Source of the DNA: a virus
IMG/VR virus record: IMGVR_UViG_3300037833_000027
Coordinates: 1 to 54,818 of that record
Reading direction: 5' to 3' (one strand)
DNA length: 54,818 nt
The position numbers and the translations under genes were made by a program. Below are positions 25,573 to 34,004 of the stretch, piece after piece (within the stretch, counting starts at the first letter, position 1; each line of letters opens with the position of its first letter). The notes beneath the pieces were generated by a model. It ran no database searches. It was given only the letters and a program-made list of their open reading frames with translations, and had not been told where the DNA came from.

Positions 25573-26090
25573 GGGGGAAATCGATGTTGGCCGCCCGTGT
25601 TCCCGGCATCCTCCCCCCGCTCTCCCGCGCCGAGTCTCTCGAGACCACACGGATCTACTCCGCGCTCGGCCTGCTGCCGGACGGCGTTGCCTTGATGGAT
25701 CGCCGCCCGGTCCGCACCCCCCACCATTCCGCGACGGCCCAGTCCCTCGTCGGCGGCGGCACGATCCCCAAGCCCGGCGAGGTCTCGCTCGCCCACCACG
25801 GCGTCCTGTTCCTCGACGAGCTTCCCGAGTTCTCACGGTACGTCCTCGAGATGCTCCGCCAGCCGCTCGAGTCGGGCGAGGTGACCGTCGCCCGCGTCCA
25901 CTCCTCGATCAAGTTCCCCGCCAAGTTCATGCTCGTCGCCGCCATGAACCCGACCGCCTCCGGCCACAACGCCAGCGACCCGAGCAAACGCAACAAGTAC
26001 CTCGAAAAGCTCTCCGGCCCCCTGCTCGACCGGATCGACCTCCACGTCGAGGTGCCCGCCGTCCCCTACTCCGAGCTGACCCAGTGTCAC
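25573..26090 (+). pseudogene. comM: Internal fragment of comM/YifB-type Mg-chelatase-like AAA ATPase
   Basis: ComM is a hexameric helicase that helps branch migration in DNA uptake. The fragment starts inside Walker A ([16 protein letters not shown]) and runs through [15 protein letters not shown], Walker [12 protein letters not shown] and sensor sequence [14 protein letters not shown] to [14 protein letters not shown]. Both ends are cut: the N-terminal Lon-like domain and the C-terminal helical part are missing. The right break at about 26090 coincides with the first phage-like gene, so an insertion or deletion joined comM to the prophage. Confidence 0.85.
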
Positions 26091-26097
26091 CCGAAGT

Positions 26098-26361
26098 GTG
26101 ACTCGGCTGCGCATCGACGTGCGGCTTGAGTTCCCCCGCATTTCCCACCGTCCCCGCATCGACCCCAACATCAAGAAGGCCAACGACAAGGCCCGCAACA
26201 GGCGCTGGCAGATCGCCAACAAGGCGAAGCTCGCCCTCTGGGCACGGCTCAACCGTGCCAAGAAGCGGGCGGCGACGTGTGAGCACTGCGCCCCGCCCTC
26301 CCCGCAGCATCAGGCCGCAGCCTACGCCCGGTGGGGCAAGCCCACTGCCCAGACCAAGTAA
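26098..26361 (+). CDS. Small basic phage-region protein
   Basis: An 87-residue Arg/Lys-rich protein starting with GTG. It has a run of basic helices ([20 protein letters not shown]) and a Cys-containing end (TCEHC). It could bind nucleic acid. It lies next to the comM break and is the first gene of the prophage strand. The 5' end overlaps the junction sequence, so the start is uncertain. Confidence 0.45.
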   Translation: MTRLRIDVRLEFPRISHRPRIDPNIKKANDKARNRRWQIANKAKLALWARLNRAKKRAATCEHCAPPSPQHQAAAYARWGKPTAQTK

Positions 26362-26418
26362 CCCCGCTCCGAGGCCACACGCCACCTTGGCGTGTGGAAC
26401 CGTTTTGACAAGGAGGCC

Positions 26419-26625
26419 ATGACCATGCCCGACCGCGACACTCCCGCAACCGAACTAGCCGCCCTTGCAGATGGGTTGATCGACCAGACCGCCAGCGAGA
26501 TCGGCAGCGACGACCCCGAGGCCGTGGCCGACCAGTTGAAGGCCGACCTCGACCAGTTCCCCGAGCACGCCGTGACGATTCGGGCGGCGCTTGAACGTCT
26601 CAAGGTCAAAAGCGTGTCGGCCTAA
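26419..26625 (+). CDS. Small acidic phage-region protein
   Basis: A 68-residue acidic protein with a perfect AAGGAGG site before the ATG at 26419; a second ATG follows at 26425. It is helical (TELAALADGLIDQ, ADQLKADLDQF) and has no known family. It is followed by 212 bases without a gene that hold a 9-bp inverted repeat (26634-26642 with 26659-26667) and a terminator. Confidence 0.6.
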   Translation: MTMPDRDTPATELAALADGLIDQTASEIGSDDPEAVADQLKADLDQFPEHAVTIRAALERLKVKSVSA

Positions 26626-26784
26626 GTCGTCATCGCGGGCATAGTCGATGAGACCTACATGCCCGCGACGTGCGGGCAAAACGGCAGTCTGCAAAACCGC
26701 CGAGCCGAGCAACCAACTATGAGCCGACAGACCTGAACGGACTGCCGACATAATCTTCATCGCGCTCATGGCGATGGTTGCTCC

Positions 26785-26826
26785 GACTCGGAAGGGCTTG
26801 CAGACCCCTTCCGAGTCTCTTTTTTT
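26785..26826 (+). terminator. Rho-independent terminator
   Basis: GACTCGGAAGGG (26785-26796) pairs with CCCTTCCGAGTC (26806-26817), with a 9-nt loop, and is followed by TCTTTTTTTT. This is the clearest terminator in the window. Its T run ends only a few bases before the ribosome site of the next gene, so it may act as an attenuator for the downstream operon. Confidence 0.92.
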
Positions 26827-26837
26827 GGAGCACACAC

Positions 26838-27074
26838 ATGCAACAGCATGAACCGACCGAGACCGAATACTTGGACGCGATCCTCGCCGTCGAGAAGATC
26901 GGCGAGATCATCGCGGAGTTCTCCCGCACCACGTCGCAGTGGACCGACTTCCGCGACAACCTCTTCGACCGGCTCGCCGAGATCGTGGCCGAGCACCGCA
27001 CGGGGTGCGACACGTTCAACCGGATCGACCGCATCATCACCGCCATCACCACCGGCGATATGGAGGGCAAGTAA
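26838..27074 (+). CDS. Small helical phage protein
   Basis: A 78-residue acidic, all-helical protein (EYLDAILAVEKIGEIIAEFS) with unknown function. GGAG lies seven bases before the ATG. Its stop is immediately followed by the GTG of the DUF3987-like gene, so the two are translationally coupled. It may be an accessory factor for that ATPase. Confidence 0.65.
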   Translation: MQQHEPTETEYLDAILAVEKIGEIIAEFSRTTSQWTDFRDNLFDRLAEIVAEHRTGCDTFNRIDRIITAITTGDMEGK

Positions 27075-28790
27075 GTGGCCCCCATCGACCCCGAAACACA
27101 GAAGGCCGAGGACTGCTTCCTCCAACTCGTGACTACCGACCGCGAGGCGTGCGCCCGGTGGGTCGAGACGAACGACCCGCCCGTCGAGAACTTCCACGAG
27201 AAGCACCGCAGGCTGGCGGGGAACGTCTACGAACGCTGGGAGAAGCATCAAGCCCTGTACACCCGCGAGGCCGCGAACGAGGACGCCGAGGCCCTGCCGA
27301 GGCGGGAGCGGATCGGCTACCTGTCCGCGTTCTCCGGGACCAAGTTCGTTGACACCCGCGTCAAGAAAGACAACCAGCCGACCTACGCCGCCGCCGTCAA
27401 CGAGGCGGCGAGGAAGCGGGCGACCCTCGCCGCCGTCGAACTGATCCGGGAGGGGAAGGCCGTCGAGGCAGCCGAGGCCATCCTCTCGGCCGCACGCCCC
27501 GAGCCACCCAAACCGCAGGAGCGCCCGCCCCTGTCGTTCGACCTGTCCCGACTCCCCGCGAAGCTCGTGAAGGGGTTTGCGGGGTTGACCCGGTTGAACC
27601 CCCTGTTGTCCGCAAGCGGGCAGATCATGGTTCCGTTCGCCGTCGCGGGCACGATCATCGGGAAGCGAATGGAACTCGACAACTTGTGCAACCTGTACTA
27701 CCCGAACATCTGGACAGTGGTCATTGCCCCAACCAACAGCAACAAGACGGGAACCCGCAACCTAGTTCTGCGGTCACTCCCGGACCACTTGAAGTTGCCC
27801 GACTCCCCGACGTGCGAAGCCCTGATTGACCGGATCGGCGGCACGTTCAAGAAGGAATCGGGTGAAGAGCTTACCCTCGCCCTTGCCGCAGCCGCGACGG
27901 CCAGCAGGGCGAACCTCAACGGCGGGTGCATCGTGGCCGACGAGGTGACGGGGACGCTCCGCAAGCTGATCGGCGAGCCGATGGGGAACGGCAAGGGGGA
28001 GCAGAACTTGGAGACCGTGTTGAAGCTCGCCACCTCGGGCGAGTCTATCGAGCAGCCCCGGACCACGGCGGGCCACCGTGCCGCCTACGACTGTTGCGTG
28101 AGCCTGATCGGGTTCACCCAGAACGACACGTGGCAGGCGTGCTACGGGGACGACAAGTACCGTTCGGTGGGGTTGATCGGCCGCATCATCACCTGTTGCG
28201 ACGGGTTGCAGTTCACCAACATGCCCGAGGCCGACAGGGACGACTGGACCGCGTTCGTAGCCGCCGTGTCCAACATGGGCGACCCGTTCGACGAGGCGGA
28301 CCACCGCGACCACAGGAACCGTGCCGTCATCACGGCCGAGAACGACAGCATCGGCCCCGTCATGCGGGAGATCAAGAAAACGCCCGCGTGGGAGGCGTTG
28401 CGCTACGCCGTGGGCGACTACTCGGACAGCCTCTATGGGAAGGTCATCGCTCAGGGGGCCAAGCTCGCGATGGTGTGCGCGTGGATCGAGCGGACAGGCC
28501 CCGCCAAGTGGCTCGCGGCCTGTTGCGAGCTTGTGGCCTGCTGCTGGGCCAACTACTTCACGAGGACGGCGGGCAGCACGGCCAAGCTGGGGGCGAGGGA
28601 CTACGCCGCCCTCGTCTACATCAGGGAGAACCCCGGTTGCACGCCCAACCAGTTGCGAAGGAAGCTCAGCCTGCGGGACATGCGGGAGGTGTGGCTCATC
28701 GTCGGCACGTTGGAGGAAGAAAACCTCATCGAAGTCAGGGAGGGCAAGCGTAAGGACAGCCCCGCCCTCTTCGCCAAGAGAGTGGCGTAG
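27075..28790 (+). CDS. DUF3987-like phage ATPase/helicase
   Basis: A 571-residue protein of the DUF3987 type, found in phages and mobile elements as a replication ATPase. The central part has the family hallmarks: a conserved PLLSASGQIMVPFAVAG stretch, a P-loop-like APTNSNKTGTRN at about 222-233, GGCIVADEVTGTLRK with Walker B-like Asp-Glu, and RAAYDCCVSLIGFTQND. The C-terminal 90 residues look like a winged helix (CTPNQLRRKLSLRDMREVWL). It starts with GTG directly after the preceding stop. A strong terminator follows at 28834. It is the only replication-type gene of the prophage. Confidence 0.8.
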   Translation: MAPIDPETQKAEDCFLQLVTTDREACARWVETNDPPVENFHEKHRRLAGNVYERWEKHQALYTREAANEDAEALPRRERIGYLSAFSGTKFVDTRVKKDNQPTYAAAVNEAARKRATLAAVELIREGKAVEAAEAILSAARPEPPKPQERPPLSFDLSRLPAKLVKGFAGLTRLNPLLSASGQIMVPFAVAGTIIGKRMELDNLCNLYYPNIWTVVIAPTNSNKTGTRNLVLRSLPDHLKLPDSPTCEALIDRIGGTFKKESGEELTLALAAAATASRANLNGGCIVADEVTGTLRKLIGEPMGNGKGEQNLETVLKLATSGESIEQPRTTAGHRAAYDCCVSLIGFTQNDTWQACYGDDKYRSVGLIGRIITCCDGLQFTNMPEADRDDWTAFVAAVSNMGDPFDEADHRDHRNRAVITAENDSIGPVMREIKKTPAWEALRYAVGDYSDSLYGKVIAQGAKLAMVCAWIERTGPAKWLAACCELVACCWANYFTRTAGSTAKLGARDYAALVYIRENPGCTPNQLRRKLSLRDMREVWLIVGTLEEENLIEVREGKRKDSPALFAKRVA

Positions 28791-28833
28791 ACCGGGCGCA
28801 CAACTGGTGGACAGGCAGACAGAGAGGCCCATC

Positions 28834-28881
28834 ACGGGGGTTTCAACAGGCAGGACTCTGCCGGTTGAGACCCCCGTTTTG
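28834..28881 (+). terminator. Long two-part hairpin terminator
   Basis: ACGGGGGTTTCAAC (28834-28847) pairs with GTTGAGACCCCCGT (28864-28877) with one G-T pair, and an inner stem GGCAG/CTGCC (28849-28853 with 28858-28862) closes on a 4-nt loop. TTTT follows. It ends the early transcript after the DUF3987 gene. Confidence 0.88.
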
Positions 28882-29113
28882 CTAGTTGCTACGCCAGTCG
28901 ATTTTGACCCCAGATATGCTGTATTTCATAGGGATATTAGTAGTAGTAGAGGAGTAGTAGTATTAACAGGTGTAAGAGGTGTATCCCTTCCTGCTACCCT
29001 CTGAAAGCTGACTTCCCTTTCTAGGCCCCCACCTGTTCTCCCTGTTCCACTTGTTGACCGTTAATTGCGTGTCCGAGGCATCCCAGAGACGGGGGCGCGT
29101 CGATGAACTAGAC
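28882..29113. other. AT-rich gene-free patch with TAG triplets
   Basis: After the terminator comes a patch of unusually low GC, including TTAGTAGTAGTAGAGGAGTA and a second TAGTAG run (about 28937-28963). All frames are closed here. It is the likeliest place for the promoter of the structural genes, but no clean -35/-10 pair could be assigned. A replication origin is another option. Confidence 0.4.
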
Positions 29114-29374
29114 ATGACCCAACACGAACGAGACCTCACCTACTTGACCCGACACGGGGCCACCGTTCCCCCTCGCCCGCAGAAGCCCGCTAGTCGCTCA
29201 CAGTGGGCCGTCTGGCGCTCCGAGGTGTCCAGAGCCGCTGACGAGCTTTGCGAGGCTCTTATCGAACGGGAAGAGCGGGAAGAGGCCGCGTGGTTGGAAC
29301 TGCTGAAGAACTCGGAACCCGTCCACCGCAAGTGGGTTCGCAACCGACGCACAACGGTAGGAACCGGTCGATAG
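29114..29374 (+). CDS. Hypothetical phage protein
   Basis: An 86-residue charged helical protein (DELCEALIEREEREEAAWLE). A TTG start at 29051 would extend it by 21 residues, but neither start has a good ribosome site. It lies 8 bases before the HNH/AP2-like gene. The function is unknown. Confidence 0.55.
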   Translation: MTQHERDLTYLTRHGATVPPRPQKPASRSQWAVWRSEVSRAADELCEALIEREEREEAAWLELLKNSEPVHRKWVRNRRTTVGTGR

Positions 29375-29382
29375 GTGATAAC

Positions 29383-29928
29383 GTGAGCAGCGACTACATC
29401 AAGAAAGTTCCCGACCGCAACGTCTACCAGCCCGACGCCAACGACCCGAGCTTGACCCGCCTCGTCATCACCCGGAACGACGGCAGCCAGTACACGGTGA
29501 TGCTCGACACGGGCGACGTGGCGAAGGTCCGCCGCCACGTCTGGCGCGTGCAACCGTACTTCCACGGCCAGTACGTCTACCCTTGCACGGGCACGGCGGG
29601 GGCGATGTTTTCGGTGGGCCAGTACCTGCTAGGACTAGGACCGGCAGACCCCGACAACCGTTGCGCCGCGTACCGCGACCGCGACGGCATGAACTGCCGC
29701 CGGTCCAACCTGTTGATCGCTTCACGTAGCGAGATCAAGCGCAAGGCGAAGCTCCCCCCGAACACCAGCAGCGGCGAGCCGAACATCTTCCGGTTCCCGA
29801 ACGGCAAGCGGTTCAGGGTGAACATCCAGCACCGGGGGCACCTCTACGTGTCCACCCACACCAGCCTTGGCGAAGCCGTCGCAGCCCGTGACGCCATGAA
29901 GGCCAAGCTCTTCCCCGACGCCGCCTAG
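29383..29928 (+). CDS. HNH/AP2-like homing endonuclease-type protein with degenerate HNH
   Basis: A 181-residue protein starting at GTG 29383 with AGGTGA upstream. The middle has the phage HNH signature in weakened form: DPDNRCAAYRDRDGMNCRRSNLLIAS, where the Asn-rich end is present but the catalytic His normally in the H-x-x-G-x3-DNR pattern reads Tyr. The C-terminal part resembles an AP2-type DNA-binding domain (FRFPNGKRFRVNIQHRGHLY, then SLGEAVAARDAM). Such genes are mobile selfish endonucleases in phage genomes. The motif change suggests loss of cutting. Confidence 0.7.
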   Translation: MSSDYIKKVPDRNVYQPDANDPSLTRLVITRNDGSQYTVMLDTGDVAKVRRHVWRVQPYFHGQYVYPCTGTAGAMFSVGQYLLGLGPADPDNRCAAYRDRDGMNCRRSNLLIASRSEIKRKAKLPPNTSSGEPNIFRFPNGKRFRVNIQHRGHLYVSTHTSLGEAVAARDAMKAKLFPDAA

Positions 29929-29957
29929 GAATTGAAACTCGGATGGTCGATAGAGAG

Positions 29958-30048
29958 AACGTCGCCACTCGCCGTGGCAGGTCTTCCCACGGTGGCGATG
30001 TTGTGCTCAGCGCCCGCCCTCGCGCCCTAACGCGAGGGCGGGTTCGTT
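29958..30048 (+). terminator. Tandem hairpins, second one a likely terminator
   Basis: The first hairpin pairs 29958-29967 with 29993-30002 and CCGTGG (29972-29977) with CCACGG (29987-29992). The second pairs CCCGCCCTCGCG (30013-30024) with CGCGAGGGCGGG (30031-30042), followed by TTCGTTT. Both lie between the HNH/AP2-like gene and the glycosyltransferase gene. The stems are strong, and the T run after the second is weak. Confidence 0.68.
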
Positions 30049-30180
30049 TCGATGGGCAGTCAGACCACCGGGGGAGGGTTCCTAGGAAAAGGGCCGGGAA
30101 CGGAAGACCGAACGACGCCTGTTCGCCGTTTTTGAGCCACTTTTGAAGGAACCCGGTATCCCCCGCTTGAACCACTAGGC

Positions 30181-30987
30181 ATGCGAGTCGCGGTTCAGAC
30201 CACCACGCTCCCGAGGGAGCAAATCTACTGGCTTGAAGAGTGGGTCAAGTACCACCTGTGGCTCGGGTTCGACCACGTGTTCATCTACGACAACACGGGC
30301 AGCGTGGCCTACGAGTACAGCGCGTTGTTCGGGCAGCCGACCGTCACCACGGACGGCCGCAACTACAAGGGCCACGAGATCAGGGCAATGACCGGCCACC
30401 TCACCGATGCCGACGTGGCCGACATCGTGAAGCAGATCGGGGAGAAGTACGCCGGGCGGGTGACCATCACGCCGTGGTTGCCGCTTAACGCGGAGGGGAA
30501 GCCCTTCTACGGCCAGACGGCCGCGATGGAACACTTCCTCGTGAACCACGGGCCGCACTACGACTGGGTGTTGTTCGTGGACCTCGACGAGTACCTCGTG
30601 AACCCGGACTGGCGGACGTGGTTGGAGCACTTCGAAGCCCACGGCCGCAACGAGGTTCTCGTCGGGGCGAAGTTGTTCCGGGAGCGCATCACCGGGGCGG
30701 TCCCCACGATCCCCACCCAGAGCATCACCCAGAGCTACCCCGACCACTGGGACCGGCAGCCCAAGCGGTTCGCGAAGTGCGCCGACGTGATCCAGCCGGG
30801 AGTTCACTACGGGGGCAAGTGGAGGCAGTACCACCCCGCCCACGACACGTGCCTTTACCTCCACCACTACCGAGTGGAGCGGCGGCAGGAAATCACCCGC
30901 ATGGAGCATGACGACACGCTCGCGAAGATCATCCCCGAACTGCGGCTTGACGGTTGCGTGCCGGTGCCGAGGAAGGCCACGGCGTGA
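30181..30987 (+). CDS. Glycosyltransferase family 2/92-like
   Basis: A 268-residue enzyme that should transfer a sugar from a nucleotide sugar. It has an N-terminal EQIYWLEEWVKYHLWLGFDH, then VFIYDNTG, and the metal-binding DLDEY (about residues 131-135) inside DWVLFVDLDEYLVNP. This is the pattern of DUF23/GT92-type transferases. There is no membrane helix, so it acts in the cytoplasm. Its stop overlaps the next gene's GTG by 3 bases. It lies upstream of the terminase genes in a phage module that has two more sugar-modifying enzymes at its far end. Confidence 0.85.
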   Translation: MRVAVQTTTLPREQIYWLEEWVKYHLWLGFDHVFIYDNTGSVAYEYSALFGQPTVTTDGRNYKGHEIRAMTGHLTDADVADIVKQIGEKYAGRVTITPWLPLNAEGKPFYGQTAAMEHFLVNHGPHYDWVLFVDLDEYLVNPDWRTWLEHFEAHGRNEVLVGAKLFRERITGAVPTIPTQSITQSYPDHWDRQPKRFAKCADVIQPGVHYGGKWRQYHPAHDTCLYLHHYRVERRQEITRMEHDDTLAKIIPELRLDGCVPVPRKATA

Positions 30988-31778
30988 GTGACCCGCTTGC
31001 GAACCTGAAGGCGTTCGACCCCGCCAGCTTGCCCGACGTGTCGCTCTACACCGCCGACATGCCCACCCACGACGAGTGGGCAGCGGAGGTGCCGCAGCCG
31101 TTCGACGACGTGCCCGACTTCGACCCCGAGGCCGACCCCGAGGTGAACGTCAACCGGCAGTTGTCGGGCGACAAGACCTACACCCGGTTGCCGGTGCGCC
31201 GCCTGTTCATCGACTACCGCGAGAACCCGGAAGCCTACAGGCACATCGCGCACCTGCCCGCCGAAGGGGAGGACGTGGAGATGCTCATCTCCGGCAGGTA
31301 CGCCATGTGGGAACTTGTGCCCTCGCTCATCGTGAAGACGGGCCAGAACATCGACACGTTGACCATCGCCACGTTGAGCTACAGCAAGCAGAACGCGGCC
31401 GAGCTTCTGGGGCTACTGGATGACGGGCGGATCGGGCGGTGTGGGTTGCTCGTGAGCTACTTTTTTAAGGCCCAGAACCGCCCGCTTTACGACAGCCTCG
31501 TGCCGGGGTTGCGGGAACGCGGGTGCAAGGTGTTGGCCATGCGGACGCACGCGAAGGTGTTCCTCGTGAAGATGGTTGACGGCACGTGCTACGTGATCCG
31601 GGGCAGCCCGAACATGCGCTCATCGAAGAACTTCGAGCAGTTGACCATGAGCCGTGACGCGGGGCTTTACGAGTTCTACGCCAAGTGGATCGAAGGAGAG
31701 CTACTGCACGGCGTGGAACTAGGTAAGGATGCCGACGAAGAAACAGACAGAGACAAAGCGACCGACACCGCCCCCTGA
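30984..31778 (+). CDS. Phospholipase-D-like phage protein
   Basis: A 264-residue protein; GTG 30984 overlaps the previous stop. The C-terminal part has a single HxK-type motif, THAKVFLVK, followed by RGSPNMRSSKNFEQ, as in PLD-superfamily nucleases and related phage proteins. The first 60 residues are acidic and probably disordered. A single HKD motif would need dimerisation. It overlaps the small terminase gene by 50 bases and sits where phages often put packaging accessories, so a DNA-processing role is plausible. Confidence 0.68.
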   Translation: MSDPLANLKAFDPASLPDVSLYTADMPTHDEWAAEVPQPFDDVPDFDPEADPEVNVNRQLSGDKTYTRLPVRRLFIDYRENPEAYRHIAHLPAEGEDVEMLISGRYAMWELVPSLIVKTGQNIDTLTIATLSYSKQNAAELLGLLDDGRIGRCGLLVSYFFKAQNRPLYDSLVPGLRERGCKVLAMRTHAKVFLVKMVDGTCYVIRGSPNMRSSKNFEQLTMSRDAGLYEFYAKWIEGELLHGVELGKDADEETDRDKATDTAP

Positions 31779-32103
31779 GATCGAGGGTGAGGCCCTACTC
31801 GAATGGGACCGGTGTTGCGAAGAGCTTGAACAACTGGGGCGACTGAACACGGTGGACCGGGGGATTCTCACGGTTCACTGTCAAATCTACGCAGCAAATC
31901 AGGCCGCATTTAAGCACGTGGCGCAGTGGGGGCCGGTGTTGAAGGCCGCGAACGGCGTGGTGGGACAGGGGCCGTTCTGGAAGACCATGAAGGACGCCAC
32001 CGCCCTGTTGCAGAAGAGCTACGCCGAACTCGGACTCACCCCGAAAGCTCGTGGGTTCGACGCCAACCAAAGGGATGACGAGGGCGACGACCTCGACTTT
32101 TAG
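31729..32103 (+). CDS. terS: P27-family terminase small subunit
   Basis: A 124-residue DNA-recognition subunit of the packaging motor. It fits the P27 family in length and pattern: acidic helical start (EALLEWDRCCEELEQLGRLN), TVDRGILTVHCQIYA, and a C-terminal LLQKSYAELGLTPKAR. It lies directly before the large subunit gene (2 bases between stop and GTG) and overlaps the PLD-like gene by 50 bases. Confidence 0.9.
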   Translation: MPTKKQTETKRPTPPPEIEGEALLEWDRCCEELEQLGRLNTVDRGILTVHCQIYAANQAAFKHVAQWGPVLKAANGVVGQGPFWKTMKDATALLQKSYAELGLTPKARGFDANQRDDEGDDLDF

Positions 32104-32105
32104 AA

Positions 32106-34004
32106 GTGGCAGAGACACCCGACGAGAAACACAAGGCCGCACGCAACGCCTACTACGACCAGCACGCCCGAGACCCGGACGCGAAGCGCTTCTACAACAG
32201 CGCGGCATGGAAGCGGGCACGGAAGGCGAAGCTCGCCCAGTACCCCGTGTGCCAGCGATGCGAGAAGGTGTTCGCCGAGCACGTTCACCACGTCATCCCC
32301 CTGAAGGATTGCACCGACGCCCAAAAGCTCGACCCCGGCAACCTGTTCAGCACGTGCGCCCCATGCCACAACATCATGGAGGCCCAGACGCAGAGCGCCG
32401 CCGCCCTCACGGTGTCGGGCACGCTCGTGGTGGCCGAGGACGAGAACTACTTCTACGACGCCGAGGCAGCCGAGAAGCCCGTCCGGTTCATCGAAACCTA
32501 CTGCCGCCACTACGAGGGCCTGTTCGCCGGGCAGCCGTTCACCCTGTTGGACTGGCAGAAGAGCATCATCCGCACCCTGTTCGGGTGGAAACACCGGGGG
32601 ACGGGACTACGCCGGTTCAGGGAGTTGTGGCTTTTGACGGCCAAGGGTGCGGGCAAGACGCCCATGCTCGCCGCCATCGCCCTCTTCATGCTGCTAGGAG
32701 ACGGGGAAGCGGGCGCTCACGTCGTCAGCATGGCCAGCAGCTTCGAGCAGGCCAATCTGACGTTCGACGCGGGCAAAAAGTACATCGCGCAGAACCCCAA
32801 GTTGTCCAAGGCCTGTGAGTCGCAGCAGTTCGTCATCAAGGGGCCGAAGTTCGGCAAGTGGACGACGATCTCCGGGAAACCGAACGGCAGATCGGGGCCG
32901 CGCCCCTCGTGCATCATCGCGGACGAGGTTCACGAGTGGCCCACGGGCACCGACAAGGCCTACGACCTGTTGACGGCCAACTTGTTCAAGCGGTCGCAGC
33001 CCCTGTTGCTCGTGGCCACGAACGCCGGGGCCGACCGCACCGGGTTCGCGTGGCAGTTGCACGAGCGGGCCATGAACGTGTTGTCCGGGAAGGTGACGGA
33101 CGACACGTTGTTGCCGGTCATCTACGAGGCCGACAAGTCGCTCGACTGGCGCAGCGAGGAAGCCGCCAAGGCCGCTAACCCGTCACTGGGCGGGTTCGTC
33201 AGGTTCGAGCAGTTGCAGCCGGAGCAGTTGAAGGGCGAGGCCCGCTACCGCCGCCTGTACCTGTCGCAGTGGGTGACGGGTTCCGACAAGGCGTTCGACA
33301 TGGAGTTGTGGGACTCGTGCGCCGCAGACCTCGACCACGGGAAGTTGAAGGCCCTCCCCCTCTACGTCGGCATCGACGCCAGCGCCGGTGACGACCTGTT
33401 CGCCGTCACCCACGTCTGGGTGACCCCGGAGCGTCACTACGTGGATGCCCACTTCTTTCTCCCCAAGGTGACGGCCCAAAAGTACGAGGACAGCCACCGC
33501 ATCCCGTTCACCCGGTGGGCGGAACAGGGGCACATCACCCTGTTGGACGAGCCGACCATCAACCACGCCGTTCGCCAGCGAATTGCGGCCGAGATCATCG
33601 CCACGAGCAAGGTGAACCCGGTTTTGAAGCTCGGCTATGACCGGGCATGGAAGGCCGACGAGGTGGTGGCCACGGTCGCGGCAGCGGGCATCGAGTGCGA
33701 ACCCATCGGGCAGGGCTGGGGCGTGTGGGAAGGCAGCCGCGAGCTAGACAACCGGTTGAAGGAGAAGGCCGTCACCGTGAGCCGGAACCCCGTGCTGCGC
33801 TGGTGCGCCGAGAACACGGAGTGGGAGCACGGTAAGCACGGGGGGTTCTGGCCGGTCAAGCCCAACGCAAAAGGCAGTTATGCGGGAAGGAGATCGGCCA
33901 AGATCGACGGAATTAGCGCACTGGTGACCTGTCTGACGGAAGCACGGAAGCACGCTTTCCCGAAGACCCAACAGCAATGGCGGGGGACGATCCATTTTGC
34001 ATAA
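32106..34004 (+). CDS. terL: Terminase large subunit with fused N-terminal HNH domain
   Basis: A 632-residue packaging ATPase/nuclease of the HK97 type. Residues about 28-92 are a complete HNH domain: Cys49-x-x-Cys52, His61-His62 (VHHVIPL), Asn79 and Cys84-x-x-Cys87-His88. After a short linker comes TerL: LDWQKSIIRTLFG, Walker A TAKGAGKTPM (about 178-187), Walker B CIIADEVHEW (Asp273, Glu274), and the RNase H-like nuclease with Asp424 (VGIDASAGDD) and a late Asp in AKIDGISAL. In most cos-type phages the HNH protein is a separate gene beside TerL; here both are one continuous frame with no internal start signal. The start is GTG. Confidence 0.93.
   Translation: MAETPDEKHKAARNAYYDQHARDPDAKRFYNSAAWKRARKAKLAQYPVCQRCEKVFAEHVHHVIPLKDCTDAQKLDPGNLFSTCAPCHNIMEAQTQSAAALTVSGTLVVAEDENYFYDAEAAEKPVRFIETYCRHYEGLFAGQPFTLLDWQKSIIRTLFGWKHRGTGLRRFRELWLLTAKGAGKTPMLAAIALFMLLGDGEAGAHVVSMASSFEQANLTFDAGKKYIAQNPKLSKACESQQFVIKGPKFGKWTTISGKPNGRSGPRPSCIIADEVHEWPTGTDKAYDLLTANLFKRSQPLLLVATNAGADRTGFAWQLHERAMNVLSGKVTDDTLLPVIYEADKSLDWRSEEAAKAANPSLGGFVRFEQLQPEQLKGEARYRRLYLSQWVTGSDKAFDMELWDSCAADLDHGKLKALPLYVGIDASAGDDLFAVTHVWVTPERHYVDAHFFLPKVTAQKYEDSHRIPFTRWAEQGHITLLDEPTINHAVRQRIAAEIIATSKVNPVLKLGYDRAWKADEVVATVAAAGIECEPIGQGWGVWEGSRELDNRLKEKAVTVSRNPVLRWCAENTEWEHGKHGGFWPVKPNAKGSYAGRRSAKIDGISALVTCLTEARKHAFPKTQQQWRGTIHFA

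Noticed and set aside
26685-26715. tRNA-Cys-like anticodon arm (loop CTGCAAA)
   Set aside because: The arm has a mismatched stem, and there is no T-arm, D-arm or acceptor stem around it.
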